NCBI RefSeq assembly: GCF_004363215.1
Contig: NZ_SNYS01000011.1
Span: 1-64,000, forward strand
Origin: Methanimicrococcus blatticola
Lineage (GTDB): Archaea; Halobacteriota; Methanosarcinia; Methanosarcinales; Methanosarcinaceae
DNA: 64,000 nt
Reading direction: 5' to 3'
Part shown: positions 9,349 through 19,689 of the stretch, one piece after another
Numbering within the stretch: position 1 is the first letter of the stretch
Layout: every line of letters begins with the position of its first letter
Program-made: the position numbers and the translations under genes
Notes under the pieces: model-generated
What the model saw: only the letters and a program-made list of their open reading frames with translations
Databases searched by the model: none
Told to the model about the DNA's origin: nothing

Positions 9349-10440
9349 ATGAGCGAGAATTTAATGTATGTCAACGGCAAGTTCGTTCCTGAGAACCAAC
9401 CTGTCATATCCGTCTTTGATCATGGTTTTCTTTACGGAGACGGGGTTTTTGAAGGAATTCGCGCTTACAACGGCCGCGTTTTCAAGTTAAGAGAACACGT
9501 CGACCGATTGTTCGACTCCGCAAAAGCCATTGATTTGGATATCGGAATGTCAAAAGAAGCAATGGAAGAAGCCATCCTTGAGACTCTCCGAAAGAACAAT
9601 TTTAAAGACGCCTACATTCGCCCGATCGTTTCCCGCGGCAACGGCGATTTAGGATTGGACCCGCTGAAATGCGATAAAGCCAACGTTTTTATCGTTGCCA
9701 AGACGATGTCTTCTTTGTATGACACGATGGAATTAAAAGCAATCACAGTCGGTGTCCGCCGCAATGCTCCGGACGCTTTGTCGCCGAATATCAAATCTTT
9801 GAATTATTTGAACAATATTTTGGCCAAAATCGAAGCCAACGCCAAAGGCGGCCAGGAAGCCATTTTCCTTGACCACAACGGCTTTGTCGCGGAAGGTTCC
9901 GGCGATAATATTTTCATCATCAAAAACGGCGTCGTTTACACACCGCCGACAATCAACAATTTAAAAGGAATCACGAGAGCAACCGCAATTGAGCTCCTTG
10001 AAAAGAACAAGATTCCGACCCGCGTTGAAAACATCAGTTTGTTTGACGTGTATACCGCTGATGAAATCTTCGTCACAGGCACCGCCGCTGAAGCTGCCGC
10101 AGTCGTTTGGGTTGACGGAAGAACAATCGGTGCCGGCAAAACAGGGCCTGTGACTGCTCTGATGCTCAAAGAATTTGAGAAAATCACAAGCACAACAGGA
10201 ACCGAAATCTATACGGCAAAGAAAGCACCGGCAAGAGCTGCATCTGCCAAGCCTGCTGCCAAAACCGCCGCTGCAAAACCGGCTGCTAAAACAGCCGCTA
10301 AGCCCGCTGCCAAAGCACCTGCTGCTAAAACAGCCGCTAAGCCCGCTGCCAAAGCACCTGCCGCTAAGACTGCCGCCAAAGCACCCGCAAAGAAACCTGC
10401 TGCAAAACCCGCAGCAAAAAAGCCGGCCGCTCGTAAATAA
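9349..10440 (+). CDS. ilvE: Branched-chain aminotransferase with Ala/Lys/Pro-rich C-terminal tail
   Basis: PLP enzyme (fold class IV) for the last step of valine, leucine and isoleucine synthesis. Residues 1-290 are a complete Ilv[19 protein letters not shown], the PLP Lys in PNIKSLNYL (K149), EGSGDNIF and FVTGTAAE. Residues 291-363 are extra. They are about 73 residues of almost only Ala, Lys, Pro and Thr, like histone H1 tails, and are encoded in part by a near-exact tandem DNA repeat (about 10267-10370). ATG 9349 has GGTGA about 10 bases upstream; an in-frame GTG at 9337 is less likely. The catalytic call is firm; the role of the tail is unknown. Confidence 0.92.
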   Translation: MSENLMYVNGKFVPENQPVISVFDHGFLYGDGVFEGIRAYNGRVFKLREHVDRLFDSAKAIDLDIGMSKEAMEEAILETLRKNNFKDAYIRPIVSRGNGDLGLDPLKCDKANVFIVAKTMSSLYDTMELKAITVGVRRNAPDALSPNIKSLNYLNNILAKIEANAKGGQEAIFLDHNGFVAEGSGDNIFIIKNGVVYTPPTINNLKGITRATAIELLEKNKIPTRVENISLFDVYTADEIFVTGTAAEAAAVVWVDGRTIGAGKTGPVTALMLKEFEKITSTTGTEIYTAKKAPARAASAKPAAKTAAAKPAAKTAAKPAAKAPAAKTAAKPAAKAPAAKTAAKAPAKKPAAKPAAKKPAARK

Positions 10441-10638
10441 TTTTATAAATCCGGATGATTGGAAAGGTAAGTTTTTTGCTCCTTTCCCATCTCTTTTATT
10501 CATTTTTCCTTCTCTTTTTCGATTTACGCTTGCCCCTCATTAATTATATATACTGAAAAAAAGGTTATTCTTCACCGCGAGGCTGACTCGCTTTTTACAT
10601 TCATATTCATTTCATCATTATTCATTTCGGTATTCACA

Positions 10639-11736
10639 ATGGCGACATTACAGGAACAGATTCGGGAAGTCGAAGAAGAAATTAAAAAGACGACTTACAA
10701 CAAGGCCACTTCTTTTCACATCGGCCGCTTGAAAGCGAAGCTTGCCAAACTTCATGACGAAGTTGAAAAGAAAAGCTCCTCGGCAGGAACCGGTGAAGGG
10801 TACAGCGTCAAAAAATCAGGCGACGCAACCGTGACGCTTGTCGGTTTCCCGTCTGTCGGTAAGTCGACGCTTCTCAATAAACTGACCGATGCCAATTCCG
10901 AAGTCGGCGCTTACGCGTTTACAACGCTGACGGTTGTTCCGGGTGTTATGGAATACAAAGGCGCAATCATTCAGATTTTGGACGTTCCAGGTCTCGTGAA
11001 AGGTGCTGCTTCCGGCCGCGGCCGCGGTAAAGAAGTTATCGCCGTTATCCGAAATTCTGATCTCGTTATCTTTTTACTGGATATTTTTCAGCCGACGCAC
11101 CATTCGGTTCTCATGGACGAATTGTATGAAGCCGGCATCCGCGTTGATCAGGAACCGCCGGATGTTGTCATTAAAAAAGTTGACCGCGGCGGTATTCGAA
11201 TCAACTCGACGGTTGAATTGGAATTCATCGACGAAGACACGATTAAGTCCATCATGGATGAATACAAAATCCACAACGCGATGGTTTTAATCAGAGAAAA
11301 CATAACCGTTGACCAGTTTATTGATGTTGTCGCCGGCAACCGCAGTTATGTCAGATCAATGGTTGTCGTCAACAAAGTCGATTTGGCTTATCCGCATATG
11401 CTGGACGAATACAAACAGAAATATCCCGAAGCTGTCTTTATTTCCGCTCACAACAGCCAGAATTTAGAAATGCTCCGCGAAGTTCTTTACGATCGTCTCG
11501 GTTTTATCCGCGTTTATATGAAACCGCAAGGTGAAGCCGCCGACTTGGAAGAGCCGATGATCGTTCTCAGGGGAACAGACATCGGTCAGATTTGCGACCG
11601 TTTGCACAAAGATTTCAGACGGAAGTTCAGATTCGCATACGTTTGGGGCAAATCTGCCAAACATCCCGGGCAGCGTGTCGGGTTGGAACATAAATTGATG
11701 GATAAAGACATTGTTTCAATCGTTATTCAGAAATAA
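10639..11736 (+). CDS. DRG-family GTP-binding protein
   Basis: A 365-residue GTPase of the developmentally regulated GTP-binding (DRG) branch of the Obg family, conserved in archaea and eukaryotes and linked to translation. An N-terminal helical part (about 1-55) leads to the G domain: P-loop GFPSVGKSTLL, DVPGLVKGAASGRGRG (switch II), NKVD, and a final ISAHN. A C-terminal TGS domain starts near residue 290 (MKPQGEAADLEEP). It stands alone on the plus strand behind a T-rich leader with a possible TATA element (TTAATTATATATA near 10540). Confidence 0.93.
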   Translation: MATLQEQIREVEEEIKKTTYNKATSFHIGRLKAKLAKLHDEVEKKSSSAGTGEGYSVKKSGDATVTLVGFPSVGKSTLLNKLTDANSEVGAYAFTTLTVVPGVMEYKGAIIQILDVPGLVKGAASGRGRGKEVIAVIRNSDLVIFLLDIFQPTHHSVLMDELYEAGIRVDQEPPDVVIKKVDRGGIRINSTVELEFIDEDTIKSIMDEYKIHNAMVLIRENITVDQFIDVVAGNRSYVRSMVVVNKVDLAYPHMLDEYKQKYPEAVFISAHNSQNLEMLREVLYDRLGFIRVYMKPQGEAADLEEPMIVLRGTDIGQICDRLHKDFRRKFRFAYVWGKSAKHPGQRVGLEHKLMDKDIVSIVIQK

Positions 11737-11868
11737 TTCAAAAGTGAATGGCGTTTTGTCACAAACTTTTTAATTTATCCTGCCTTTCATTTTTCAAATA
11801 ATTTTTATCAATTATTTTATCAATTATCTTTTAAATTATTATTTCACTTCTGATTCCGAGGAAAACTC

Positions 11869-12297
11869 ATGACGTTCAGCGTTTACATCAATTTCAATGG
11901 CAACTGCCGCGAAGCAGTCACCTTCTATGCAAAAGTTTTCGGCAAAGACGTGCCGCATTTTTCAACCTATGAAGAAATGCCGGCCGACCCGAATTTCCCG
12001 CTGACGGAAGAGCTGAAAAAGATCGTCATGTATTCTGAAATGGAAATCGGCGGCACAAATTTAATGTTCTGCGACATGCCGTCGGAATATGAATGGATTT
12101 TGGGAAACAACATCACTTTGGTTTTCGGAAGTCCTGACGCTGATGAAATCCGCTCCGTTTTCAAAGGGTTAAGCGAAGACGGAACGATTGCAATGGAACT
12201 TCAGGAAACCTTTTACGCCGCTCTTTACGGAATGGTTGTTGACAAATTCGGAATCACTTGGCAGATTATTTGGGAAGACGGCATTAAGTGGAAATAA
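11869..12297 (+). CDS. VOC-superfamily (PhnB-like) protein
   Basis: A 142-residue protein of the PhnB/glyoxalase (VOC) superfamily. Typical features are [21 protein letters not shown] at the start, a central [11 protein letters not shown] and the ending [14 protein letters not shown]. Members are small metal-binding or metal-free enzymes of diverse, often unknown substrates; no substrate can be inferred here. ATG 11869 follows GAGG by 7 bases. It is followed 62 bases later by hisS, which may be coincidental. Confidence 0.85.
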   Translation: MTFSVYINFNGNCREAVTFYAKVFGKDVPHFSTYEEMPADPNFPLTEELKKIVMYSEMEIGGTNLMFCDMPSEYEWILGNNITLVFGSPDADEIRSVFKGLSEDGTIAMELQETFYAALYGMVVDKFGITWQIIWEDGIKWK

Positions 12298-12359
12298 TTT
12301 ATTCATTAATTCACATTAATTCACATTTATTCACATTCATAATTCATGGGATTTTTATC

Positions 12360-13607
12360 ATGACAGTTTCAAAACCGAGAGGCACGCGCGATTTTTTGCC
12401 TGAAGAAATGGCTAAAAGACGTGCTGTTGAATTCAAATTGCGCGAAGTCATTCAAAAATGGGGTTACGGCGAAATCGTGACGCCGACTTTTGAAGAACTT
12501 GAACTTTTCACGCTCAAATCCGGCCAGGGAATTATCGGCGAGCTTTACAATTTTACCGACAAGGGCGACCGTGAAATGACGCTTCGCCCCGAGCTGACAG
12601 CACCTGTCATGCGCGCTTATGTCAATGAAATGCAGTCTTTTTCAAGGCCGATCAAACTTTTCTATTTTGAAAACTGTTTCCGCTACGAGCGCCCGCAAAA
12701 AGGCCGCTACAGAGAATTCTGGCAGTTCGGCGCCGAACTGATCGGCAGCAACAAGCCGGAAGCGGACGCCGAAGTCATTGCACTTGCCATGACGATGATT
12801 TCCGCAGCAGGTATTAAAGGCGACCTCAACATCGGAAATCTGTCCGTTCTTCGCTATCTGTTGGCTCAAATCACAACAGAATCCGTCGTTTCGGATCAAA
12901 TCATGCGCTACATTGATAAAAAAGAGTATGAAAATTTAGACACTTATCTCGGCGAACTTTCAGTTTCCGCCGACTTGATTGATAAAATTCACAAAATTAT
13001 TTCCCTCTCCGGCAAAGACGGATTCGCGGCTGTCAAAAGTGCTCGCGACGTTGTCGGCGACTTGCCCGAGCTGGATTCTTTTGAAAAGACGCTCACGCTT
13101 CTTGCCTCTTATGGCGTCACCGATTACACCGTCAATTTCGGCGTCGCCCGTGGTTTGGATTATTACACCGGAATTGTTTTTGAAGTCTACGCTGAAGGTC
13201 TCGGTGCCCAAAAACAAATTTGCGGCGGCGGTTCTTACAAGCTCATTTCACTCTTCGGCGGCGGTGATGTCGTCTCGACGGGATTCGGAATCGGTTTTGA
13301 CAGAATCATGGAAATTTGTGATCTCCCGGCAAACAAAGCTGAAACAATCGTTTTGATTACAAAACCCGAAACACAAACAAACGGCATTGAAATTGCCGGA
13401 AAACTTCGACCGTACGTTTCCGTTTTGACCGACATCATGGGCCGCAATTTCAAAGCACAAATGGAATATGCCAACACAGTTGGGGCCGACTATGTTTTGA
13501 TTGTCGGTGAAAAAGAAATTGAATCGGGACTTTTGTCGTTGAAAGATATGAAAAGCGGCGAACAGGTTTCGTTGAGTTTGGAAGAATTAATCTCCAAATT
13601 TTCGTAA
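12360..13607 (+). CDS. hisS: Histidyl-tRNA synthetase
   Basis: Class II aminoacyl-tRNA synthetase charging tRNA-His, 415 residues. Motif 1 region [23 protein letters not shown], motif 2 [18 protein letters not shown], the His-specific signatures [11 protein letters not shown] and [13 protein letters not shown], and motif 3 [12 protein letters not shown] are all intact. The C-terminal anticodon-binding domain begins near residue 320. ATG 12360 is chosen because the family start follows it directly; an in-frame ATG at 12288 would add a non-conserved stretch overlapping the previous gene. Confidence 0.95.
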   Translation: MTVSKPRGTRDFLPEEMAKRRAVEFKLREVIQKWGYGEIVTPTFEELELFTLKSGQGIIGELYNFTDKGDREMTLRPELTAPVMRAYVNEMQSFSRPIKLFYFENCFRYERPQKGRYREFWQFGAELIGSNKPEADAEVIALAMTMISAAGIKGDLNIGNLSVLRYLLAQITTESVVSDQIMRYIDKKEYENLDTYLGELSVSADLIDKIHKIISLSGKDGFAAVKSARDVVGDLPELDSFEKTLTLLASYGVTDYTVNFGVARGLDYYTGIVFEVYAEGLGAQKQICGGGSYKLISLFGGGDVVSTGFGIGFDRIMEICDLPANKAETIVLITKPETQTNGIEIAGKLRPYVSVLTDIMGRNFKAQMEYANTVGADYVLIVGEKEIESGLLSLKDMKSGEQVSLSLEELISKFS

Positions 13608-13813
13608 TCAATGGTAAAGGCAGTCGAATTCCGACTCTTTTTCCATTTTTTCATTTTTATTTTTCGTTTTGTTTTTGTTTTCATTTGTTTTTTCATAGCC
13701 GGGTGTTTTCATTCTCTCTTTCGTCTATGTGAAATATATTCGCATAAGCGAAAACTTCTTATAAGATTTTCGCATGTTGTACAATCGGAGGCGGCAAAAA
13801 AGGAGTATGTAAT

Positions 13814-14701
13814 ATGAAACAAATTTTAGATGCCATTTCCGGCATCAATGAGGTATTGGATGCCTATGTCTGGTTGGGAATTCCCGACGTCGTTAAAGGT
13901 ATCGTGTTAGCTTTTCTTTTTGCAGTTATTTTCAAAAAGTATATCAAAAAGTATCCGCTCATTTTTTACATTTATCCGATTCTTCTTTGTATCTGGTTCA
14001 CTTTTACCGGATTAACCGGCTTGTTTAATCTCAATATTATCAGCGAACTCGGGATGAATAATTGGTGGATTATCACTTTGATACGATTTCCGTACAGTCT
14101 CGGGGTTGTGACTCCACTCGGAATCGGGCTTATTACGATTGTCATGTTTATCGGCGTTCTTCCAAAGTCCAAAACTGTGATTGAACTCTATAAAATCAGG
14201 GCTGAACTCTCAATTATCGGCGCAACGCTTCTTGTTGCTCACGGCATGATGCGTATCGGTCGTGCTTCTAACAGTTTCAGCAGCTTTTTAGACGGCGAGT
14301 TCAGTTTGAGAATTTTGGCCTTTGCAATTATCGGCCCGATTATATTGTTATTGATTATTCTGCCTTGGCTGACCTCTTTTCCGGTTATTCGAAAGAGACT
14401 CAAACCCAAAACGTGGAAAGTGCTTCAAACTTACACTTGTGTTCCGATGTTTATCGGCATGCTTCTGTTCGGCTGGGCTTTTACGGCAGGTGCGTCAATA
14501 TCCACATATCCGGATCTTATGCATCTGAGTGACATTGTTATCAACGGCAGAGGAAATCCAATCTCTTTAAATGACGGTATTAATTTTGCCAACAGCATTT
14601 TAGGCAGTAAAGTTTATTTGGCACTGCTGGCAGCTTATCTCTGGCTTCGGTACAGACGATCACAAGAACGCAAAAAGAAAGCGATTAAATCAGCAAATTA
14701 A
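13814..14701 (+). CDS. Multi-pass membrane protein, possibly ferric-reductase-like
   Basis: A 295-residue protein with about seven or eight hydrophobic segments and a basic C-terminal tail (RRSQERKKKAIK). The middle, IRAELSIIGATLLVAHGMMRIG followed by a helix after WKVLQTYTCVPMFIGML, recalls the ferric reductase-like / YedZ (MsrQ) heme-binding membrane domain. The second heme-ligand His expected in LHxxxY is Gln/Tyr here, so heme binding is doubtful and the assignment is weak. AAAGGAG lies 9 bases before ATG 13814, and a TATA-like CTTATAAG lies at 13756. It is a stand-alone gene. Confidence 0.5.
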   Translation: MKQILDAISGINEVLDAYVWLGIPDVVKGIVLAFLFAVIFKKYIKKYPLIFYIYPILLCIWFTFTGLTGLFNLNIISELGMNNWWIITLIRFPYSLGVVTPLGIGLITIVMFIGVLPKSKTVIELYKIRAELSIIGATLLVAHGMMRIGRASNSFSSFLDGEFSLRILAFAIIGPIILLLIILPWLTSFPVIRKRLKPKTWKVLQTYTCVPMFIGMLLFGWAFTAGASISTYPDLMHLSDIVINGRGNPISLNDGINFANSILGSKVYLALLAAYLWLRYRRSQERKKKAIKSAN

Positions 14702-15085
14702 ATCATTAATTTAAGCTGACAGATTCACCGCCGGCAATCGCGGCTGTATAAATAATTGCAAAAACATGAATTAAAAAAACATGAATTTAAAAATAAAGAA
14801 CTTAAAAATTAAGAACTTAAAAATTAAGAACTTAAAAATTAAGAACTTAAAAATTAAGAATTACAAAAATAAAGATTGAGCTTTTTCAATCTTTATTTTT
14901 ATATTTTTTAGCAACTTATAAGATCATTTTGTTTCTTAATTACAATTTTTATTAAATCTTGAGTCCGGTTATTTAATTAAGACTTCGTCTCTTCACTTTT
15001 TAATAAAATAAAAAAGATTGACAGCTGAAAAGCTGCCGAAATATAATTTTAAATTTTTTACAAAACAAAGAAAATTGAACAGAAA
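14702..15085. repeat. Gene-free gap with 15-base tandem repeats (about 14798-14862)
   Basis: A 384-base AT-rich gap between convergent genes. About four copies of a 15-base unit, GAACTTAAAAATTAA, run head to tail near 14798-14862. Beyond them are plain AT-rich sequence and T runs that could end transcription of both neighbours. No gene seen. Confidence 0.8.
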
Positions 15086-15544
15086 TTATCTGCTCAACAT
15101 CATTTCTGCGGTTTCGGGCTTGTAGAGCCAGTCCATCGGCAGAACTTTTGTGTTGTGGTAGTATTTCACGAGTCTTCTGATCTTGGATTCAGTTAACTGA
15201 AGAGATCTTTTGTTGTGAAGGTCGTGTTTGTTGGCTGCCAAGTGCTTTCTGAGTCTGAGCGCTTTGACAATCAAGTTGGTCAAGTCTTCCGGAATGTGGG
15301 GTGCCACTTCGTTTTCTTTTAAGATTTGTGTAATCTTTTTGCCGGTGAGCAATTTAACATCGCCGATACCGTGCTGGTCTCTTAAAATCATACCGATCTG
15401 GCTTGTCGGAATACCCTGTTTCCACATGTCAAGAATAAGCTTTGTTGCTTCGTCAGCAGAAACATTTGACCATTCAGGAACTTCGGTTCTGAGCGGCTTC
15501 TTTGAGCCGGACTTACCTTTTCTTTTAGTGTGCATTTTTGCCAT
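15086..15544 (-). CDS. rps15: 30S ribosomal protein S15 (uS15)
   Basis: A 152-residue archaeal/eukaryotic-type uS15 (S13e/S15p). It has the archaeal N-terminal extension [14 protein letters not shown] and the core [18 protein letters not shown], with [23 protein letters not shown]. It ends in the usual LPMDW-containing tail. It binds 16S rRNA in the small subunit. It stands alone on the minus strand with a long leader; a TATA-like ATTTATATA lies about 165 bases upstream. Confidence 0.96.
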   Translation of the reverse strand: MAKMHTKRKGKSGSKKPLRTEVPEWSNVSADEATKLILDMWKQGIPTSQIGMILRDQHGIGDVKLLTGKKITQILKENEVAPHIPEDLTNLIVKALRLRKHLAANKHDLHNKRSLQLTESKIRRLVKYYHNTKVLPMDWLYKPETAEMMLSR

Positions 15545-16007
15545 AATATCAACCTCAAAATAACCGCTACTTCAAAATACCGTTACGGATTTCCATACGG
15601 ATTCCCGATACTTCTTCGCGTGTTATTGTGTCGAAAATAACTCAAAAGAGATTTTAAAATAAAATCAATTCATGAATCAAAATTCGCAAACTCAAAACAG
15701 CGATATGGTATATAAATTTTCGGCAATTCATTTCGAATCAATTTTAATCAATTTCAATCATTTCCAACCAATTTTTATCATTTTCAATCAATTTTAATCA
15801 TTTCCAACCAATTCAATTTTATTTTTCTTCAGTTATTTATTCTCTCGACTGCTTATTTATTTTGTAAGCGCAAAGCCGACGCATCATTTTAATTCAGAAC
15901 AAAATTATATATAGTTCTATGATATTCTTTGCTGTTTGCTGTCCGCAATGCTTGAATATTGCATCGCAGCGAATTCTTTCTAAATTAATTTTACGAGGTT
16001 TTACTCT
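15545..16007. other. Divergent intergenic region, rps15 / MATE exporter
   Basis: 463 bases without a gene. It holds an imperfect repeat of AATCATTTCCAACCAATTTT-like units at about 15735-15815. There is a TATA-like element for rps15 near 15707-15717 (minus) and another, AATTATATATAG, near 15903 for the downstream exporter (plus). Confidence 0.6.
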
Positions 16008-17630
16008 ATGGTAACTCAAAATATTCATTCTCAAACGGGGGAGGCTGTCGATTCAGATGACACTGATAAAAGTACATTCTCTTCTGCGGGGTCAACAGAG
16101 CCCCAATCCTCTCCGACGGAACCGCTGACAGATTCGGCGGTTTTAAACACTTCCGAGTCCGGAAGCCAAACAATCACAGACGGTGGCGGAACTGCTGCCG
16201 ACACTGACGGCTCTGACGGCGAAAATCCCGGCGGGATGACAAAAGGAGTTGCCGATCTTCTCGGAAATCCGAAAAAAGCCATGATTAAAGTTTCCATTCC
16301 GGTCATGATCGCGCTTTTTTTCGAATCCATTTATAACTTGGTCGACACGTTTTGGGTCGCAGGTCTCGGCGCTGAGGCATTGGCCGCTGTCGGCTTAGCA
16401 TTTCCGTTCTTTATCGCTTTAATGGCAATCGCAACCGGTATCGGTGTCGGTGCCGGATCTGCCGTCTCCAGAGCCATCGGCTCAAAAGACAAGAAAAGCG
16501 CGGATAAATTCGCGACGCACGCCATTATTTTTGCCGTCATCATGAGCTTTATCTCTTGGTTAGCCGTTCCGCTCATGGAGCCGATTTTCATGCTGATGGG
16601 CGCAGATGCGTCATTGGCTGCCGTGACTGCCGGATACATGAACCCGTTCATTTTCTGTTCCTTCTCGATTTTCCTTCTCAATGTCGGAAATTCACTTCTC
16701 AACAGCGAAGGAAACAGCCGAAAAACAATGTTTGCAACAATTGTCGGTGCGGTTTTGAACATGATTCTTGACCCGATCTTCATCTTTGACTGGGGTCTCG
16801 GGCTCGGCGTTAACGGCGCGGCTTACGCCAGTGTTTTGTCATTCAGCGTCTCAACGGCGATGATTATGTACTGGCTCTTGATTCAGAAAAAGACTTATGT
16901 CACAATCCGCTTCAAAGGATTCAGATTTGAGTGGCCGATTATCCGCGATATTATTATTGTCGGAATCCCTGCAATGGTTTCCCAATTGACAATGTCCATT
17001 TCAACCGTTTTGTTGAATGCGATTGTCTTAAACGTCGGCGGAACCGACGGCGCGGCCATTTACAGCACTGGCTGGCGTATCATTTCCATCGGAATCATGC
17101 CGATGATGGGACTTGCAACCGGTGTGACAACGATGTCGGGCGTCTCTTTCGGCGGCCGCGATATCAAGAAATTGAAATCCATTTACTATTTCGGCATCCA
17201 AATCGGTTTGGTATTAGAAGTGCTGATTGCGGCAGGCGTTTTCATCTTTGCAGACCCGATTGCAGGTATCTTCGCAACAGGCGAGTCCGCCTACCTGCAA
17301 GCTGATATTGCCGAATTCCTACAGATCATGTGTTTGATTTTCCTGTTCCTGCCGGCCAACATCCTGACATCTTCGATGCTTCAGGGTTTGAAAATGGGGC
17401 CATCAGCATTGGTTTTAACACTGATTCGCGCATTCGTCTTTGAAGTTCCGATTGCTTACCTCTTAGGCGTATACATGGGAATGGGACTTCCCGGTGTCTT
17501 TATCGGCGCGTTGGCCGGTGACTTCATCGTCATGGTCATCAGTTTCATCTTCGGCAATTACGTCATACACAACCTGATGAAACTTTATCGCAAACCCGTT
17601 ATCGATACGCACGATTCAACAAAAATGTAA
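16008..17630 (+). CDS. MATE-family efflux transporter with acidic N-terminal extension
   Basis: A 540-residue MATE exporter, which would expel cationic compounds in exchange for Na+ or H+. About twelve membrane segments start near residue 95 (VSIPVMIALFFESIYNLVDTFWV, the canonical MATE start). The second half repeats the pattern (VGIPAMVSQLTMSISTVLLN). The first 75 or so residues are an extra Ser/Thr/Asp/Glu-rich segment not needed for transport. An ATG nearer the transporter core (MTKGVADLLGNPKK, about 16236) would remove it, but ATG 16008 has GAGG upstream. Substrate unknown. Confidence 0.88.
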   Translation: MVTQNIHSQTGEAVDSDDTDKSTFSSAGSTEPQSSPTEPLTDSAVLNTSESGSQTITDGGGTAADTDGSDGENPGGMTKGVADLLGNPKKAMIKVSIPVMIALFFESIYNLVDTFWVAGLGAEALAAVGLAFPFFIALMAIATGIGVGAGSAVSRAIGSKDKKSADKFATHAIIFAVIMSFISWLAVPLMEPIFMLMGADASLAAVTAGYMNPFIFCSFSIFLLNVGNSLLNSEGNSRKTMFATIVGAVLNMILDPIFIFDWGLGLGVNGAAYASVLSFSVSTAMIMYWLLIQKKTYVTIRFKGFRFEWPIIRDIIIVGIPAMVSQLTMSISTVLLNAIVLNVGGTDGAAIYSTGWRIISIGIMPMMGLATGVTTMSGVSFGGRDIKKLKSIYYFGIQIGLVLEVLIAAGVFIFADPIAGIFATGESAYLQADIAEFLQIMCLIFLFLPANILTSSMLQGLKMGPSALVLTLIRAFVFEVPIAYLLGVYMGMGLPGVFIGALAGDFIVMVISFIFGNYVIHNLMKLYRKPVIDTHDSTKM

Positions 17631-18273
17631 TCATAAAACAGATATCATCATAAATATGAAAAGAATTTCAAGATCCAGTCTTCAAGTTCTTTTCCTTTTT
17701 TCTTTTTTTAAATAGGCAACTAATTAAGCAAATGCAAAACGATGTTTTGTTTTATTTAAATAAAAAAAGTCCACGAACGACCTCAATTTTCGGTTTTTGT
17801 GAGCGGTAACAAGCAAAAATTGGAAATGCGGATTATACCGCGCCGTCAATGAAACCGTTTTTACAGATTGAATATTTTTTTATCTTTACTGCTATTGATT
17901 CGTTTTTATTAATCGTATGGGGCGAATCTCCAACGACTTCTTTCACCACTTCGTTCGTGAAACGCGTCGTTGGAGGCGGTTATTTTAGTTTTTCGATGTT
18001 TTGTTTGAATCGAAACATCTGTTTTTCTCAATTTAAAAAAACGAACGCCGATTAAACCTTAAAATAAAAAACCGGCTTTTATTTTTGGATTTTAACGGGC
18101 GTTCCTGTTTCTTAATTTTAAATAAATCGATGTTTCGGTTTGAAATTAAATCTAAAACGAGATGAAATTAAATGAATTAAGAAAAGAATAAATTGCTAAG
18201 TAAATGATGAAAATAAAATCGAAAAATCAGAGAATAAAAAGTAAATGAAAAGAGATTAAAAAAAGGAGCCGGA
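17631..18273. other. Gene-free gap with a series of inverted repeats (17928-18104)
   Basis: 643 bases without a credible gene. Three inverted repeats follow one another. (1) CTCCAACGAC (17928-17937) pairs with GTCGTTGGAG (17966-17975), and TTTCAC/GTGAAA is nested inside. (2) GATGTTT (17995-18001) pairs with AAACATC (18013-18019). (3) GAACGCC (18043-18049) pairs with GGCGTTC (18098-18104), with an inner AT stem. This could be a structured RNA, a degenerate mobile-element remnant or terminators. Confidence 0.65.
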
Positions 18274-19401
18274 TTAGTATTCCGGATCCATGCCATCAAT
18301 CGTCATAAAGGACGATTCCATTTCCTTTTTCTTTTTGACACGGTCTTTTTTATCTTTTTCCATGCCGATGGCTTGAATCGCGCCTTCATAGAGTGATTCT
18401 AATTCTTCGGCGGAATTGAGCGTCAAAACACAAAGGGCTTCGGGCAAACTGCCGTTTTCAACAATAACACCTTTGAAAACGTGGCCGATTGCGCCTGAAA
18501 GTTTCTCAACTTCATTGGAGATTTCTTCCATGCTCAAATATTTTTTGTCGCCTTTTAAAATAATCATAGCACGACCGCCTTCTTTATAGACGTCCGTTGA
18601 GAAAAGCAATCCGCGCGGGGATAAACTGTTCTGAATAACGGTTCGAATCGGCATTTCATTTTCAGCTTTGAAATAACCGACCGTTGCCAAACCGGCACCG
18701 CCGCTCATCACCGTCTTAAAGTCACCCAAGTCGGTAACCATCATCATTTCGCTGTCTAACGAGTCAAGCAAGAACAAAAGACGTTTTGCAATCATGCTGT
18801 TGATGCCGTCATACGCTTCCTGAACGTTGCCGCCGATGGATTTCAAATACTGGTTGTCTGCCAAGATAATGCCGTCACACGGTCCTTCTCTGAGTTCCTT
18901 GAGCATGAACGCCGCATTTTGAAGATAAAGCGTTCCTTCTTCTCTGAACGGTAAAATGACAAGCGCATAAACCGGGAAATTGTGAGATTTTTTAATTTCT
19001 TCAACCAACGGCGGTGTAAAAGAGGATCCTGTTCCGCCGGATGCTGAAGTCACGATGAAAGCGACATCGAAACTGCCTCTTTCTTCAATAGCTCTTAAAA
19101 TATGCGCTTTATGCGTTTCAAAAACTTCTTTGCCGATATTGCGGTTTGCGCCGACACCGTGAAGGTTTTTGATATGAATTCTGTCTTTGGCTTTCGTAAA
19201 CTTCATTTCTTTCAAGTCATTGATTGCCGTGTTAATCGCAATGGTTTGAACATTGCTTTGATAATTATGTTTTGAAAAATATTTGGAAATGCCTCCGCCG
19301 GCTTCTTTAACATTTGAGCCGCGGTTCATGGCGTGTTTGTTGACGGCATCCAAAATTCTGTTACCGCATTGACCGTTCCCGATAAGTAAAACATTAAGCA
19401 A
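18274..19401 (-). CDS. Tubulin/FtsZ superfamily GTPase (CetZ-like)
   Basis: A 375-residue tubulin-superfamily protein. The N-terminal loop IGNGQCGNRI is tubulin-like (GQCGN) rather than FtsZ-like. The GTP signature is SGGTGSSF, with Ser in place of the final Gly of GGTGSG. NxxxL-type and C-terminal domain segments follow (GDFKTVMSGGAGLATVG). Some archaea use CetZ proteins for cell shape; which tubulin subgroup this belongs to needs a tree. The tail is Lys/Glu-rich and ends in an acidic DPEY. The start is a TTG preceded by GGAGGAT. It sits alone on the minus strand, followed by the hairpin-rich gap. Confidence 0.85.
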   Translation of the reverse strand: MLNVLLIGNGQCGNRILDAVNKHAMNRGSNVKEAGGGISKYFSKHNYQSNVQTIAINTAINDLKEMKFTKAKDRIHIKNLHGVGANRNIGKEVFETHKAHILRAIEERGSFDVAFIVTSASGGTGSSFTPPLVEEIKKSHNFPVYALVILPFREEGTLYLQNAAFMLKELREGPCDGIILADNQYLKSIGGNVQEAYDGINSMIAKRLLFLLDSLDSEMMMVTDLGDFKTVMSGGAGLATVGYFKAENEMPIRTVIQNSLSPRGLLFSTDVYKEGGRAMIILKGDKKYLSMEEISNEVEKLSGAIGHVFKGVIVENGSLPEALCVLTLNSAEELESLYEGAIQAIGMEKDKKDRVKKKKEMESSFMTIDGMDPEY

Positions 19402-19689
19402 GTGGAATCCTCCGAATCATTAAATCTGAATTGAAAAATGTATTAGTATGTCAGCGAATTAATATTATTTATAACTAATTTGTTCTTCATTATCAATTTT
19501 CGTATATATATTTGTTCTTCTGTCTTTATATTCCTCTTATGTCTGTTTTCCAGATAAACGCCATCAGTGGCTATTTTTTGGAACAGCAAGTAATATCGGC
19601 AAACGACGACATGTCTTTAAATCTGTATATGAAGAATTGACGAATTTAATAAAAAAGAGGGGAGAGTTAATTTAAGAATTAACTCAAAA

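Noticed and set aside
9961-10503. 180-codon minus-strand frame opposite the ilvE tail, rich in Cys, Gly and Ser
   Set aside because: Its repeats mirror the Ala/Lys/Pro tail of IlvE on the other strand.
17849-18055. 68-codon plus-strand frame in the hairpin gap
   Set aside because: It runs straight through the inverted repeats and has no translation signal.
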